Positions 10,811 through 11,317 of a DNA stretch of 11,317 bases are shown piece by piece. The notes beneath the pieces were generated by a model. It saw only the letters and a program-made list of their open reading frames with translations, did no database searches and had not been told where the DNA came from. The DNA lies in contig JBIQLO010000127.1 of the NCBI GenBank assembly GCA_044464175.1, positions 1 through 11,317 of the forward strand. The letters are read 5' to 3'. This DNA comes from JBIQLO01 sp044464175 (GTDB taxonomy: Bacteria > Planctomycetota > Phycisphaerae > Tepidisphaerales > Tepidisphaeraceae). The position numbers and the translations under genes are program-made. Each line of letters begins with the position of its first letter. Position 1 is the stretch's first letter.

Positions 10811-11317
10811 TCATTCTCCATCCCACCTCACCACCCGAATCTCCAGCGGCTTCAGCGGAATCGTGACAACCACCTCATCCTTCTTCCGTTCCACCGCCGC
10901 CGGCGCTGTGGTCGGAAAAACCTCTTGCGCTGACGCCTGCCCGATCACCGCCGGCTCCAGCCCCAGCCGCGCCTCCAGCGGCTTGTCCGAAATGTTCGTC
11001 ACCACCAGCGCCACCTGTCCATCCGCCGATTCCCACACGCTCGCCAGAATCCCCGGCAGGCTGCACGTCTGCTTTTTCCGAAATTCATGCGTCACCACCA
11101 CCGGCGCCTCGCCGATCAGATGCGGCGGGCGCAGCATCCGCCCCAGGCAAAAAAACTCCGGCCATTTCTCCCGAACCAGCGCCGCCCGCTTCAAATAATC
11201 CAGGTTCCGCTGCACGATGGGGTTTTTCAGGTTCTTCGGGCTGAAACTGCTCTGCCACACCCGCCCGATCTGGTCCCCCAGCACCAGTTGCCACCCGATC
11301 TGCATCTGCGGAATCGG
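10811..11317 (-). CDS. C-terminal part of a possible carbohydrate-active enzyme (cut by window edge)
   Basis: The minus-strand frame is open from the window end to TGA at 10811, giving 168 residues of a larger protein whose start lies outside. The visible part begins PIPQMQIGWQLVLGDQIG, continues through a helical stretch (DYLKRAALVREKWPEFF) and LGRMLRPPH, then turns into beta-rich sequence (VALVVTNISDKPLEARLGLE) ending VVVTIPLKPLEIRVVRWDGE. A barrel end followed by a C-terminal beta-sandwich is the layout of many glycoside-hydrolase-like proteins, and the GRMLRPP segment reminds me of the DUF6259 group, but without the catalytic region this stays tentative. It is convergent with the seven-helix membrane protein gene, with a palindromic repeat between them. 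Confidence 0.6.
   Translation of the reverse strand, partial: PIPQMQIGWQLVLGDQIGRVWQSSFSPKNLKNPIVQRNLDYLKRAALVREKWPEFFCLGRMLRPPHLIGEAPVVVTHEFRKKQTCSLPGILASVWESADGQVALVVTNISDKPLEARLGLEPAVIGQASAQEVFPTTAPAAVERKKDEVVVTIPLKPLEIRVVRWDGE

Overview
The window is GC-rich bacterial DNA. Its gene content (a two-MIDAS VWA membrane protein, an orphan Hanks-type kinase, a lone four-helix-bundle (IVS/S23-type) gene, small lipoproteins), its mostly weak Shine-Dalgarno sites and its many dispersed palindromes suggest Planctomycetota, perhaps Phycisphaerae. That placement is an inference from style; there is no rRNA or other phylogenetic marker here to prove it.

Layout. At the left edge is the 5' end of an unknown minus-strand gene (1-110), divergent from a large plus-strand VWA-domain membrane protein gene (222-2564). 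Positions 2651-7972 then carry seven genes, all on the minus strand. Read in transcription order these are: a Ser/Thr protein kinase (7972-7058), IMP dehydrogenase guaB (6890-5361), two overlapping small lipoprotein genes (5317-5081 and 5097-4666), a four-helix-bundle protein (4625-4236), a PfkB-family sugar/nucleoside kinase (4204-3083) and a small two-helix membrane protein (3043-2651). From 8328 the genes switch to the plus strand: a CbiX/SirB-type chelatase (8328-8780), a fructosamine-kinase/APH-family kinase (8912-9838) and a seven-helix membrane protein (9986-10774). The right edge holds the 3' part of a minus-strand gene, perhaps a carbohydrate-active enzyme (10811-11317). No tRNA, rRNA, CRISPR array or classical IS element was seen. 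The genes do not form one pathway. guaB is housekeeping (GMP synthesis), the CbiX-like protein belongs to siroheme/cobalamin metabolism, and the rest are kinases, envelope proteins and unknowns.

The most striking content is the repeats, of two kinds. The first is a set of seven short arrays with an exact 7-bp period but different unit sequences (AAAATGG, CCCGAAT, AATCGGG, AAAAAGG, GGATTTT-like, AATAACC). Three of them are arranged as inverted arms able to form hairpins. They sit next to stop codons, inside the VWA gene in frame, inside the start region of a lipoprotein gene, and on both sides of the four-helix-bundle gene in inverted orientation, so that gene looks like the cargo of a small repeat-bounded unit (about 4242-4667). 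The second kind is short GC palindromes such as GTAGGG-GCGGCTTCAGCCGCC, whose internal TAG serves as the stop codon of three plus-strand genes. One copy appears to be split by another two-hairpin repeat.

Two or three genes have promoter-like hexamers only 5-13 bases before the start codon, suggesting very short leaders or leaderless mRNAs. The candidate undescribed system is the four-helix-bundle gene together with the 7-bp-period arrays. Mobility is a hypothesis, not something the sequence proves.
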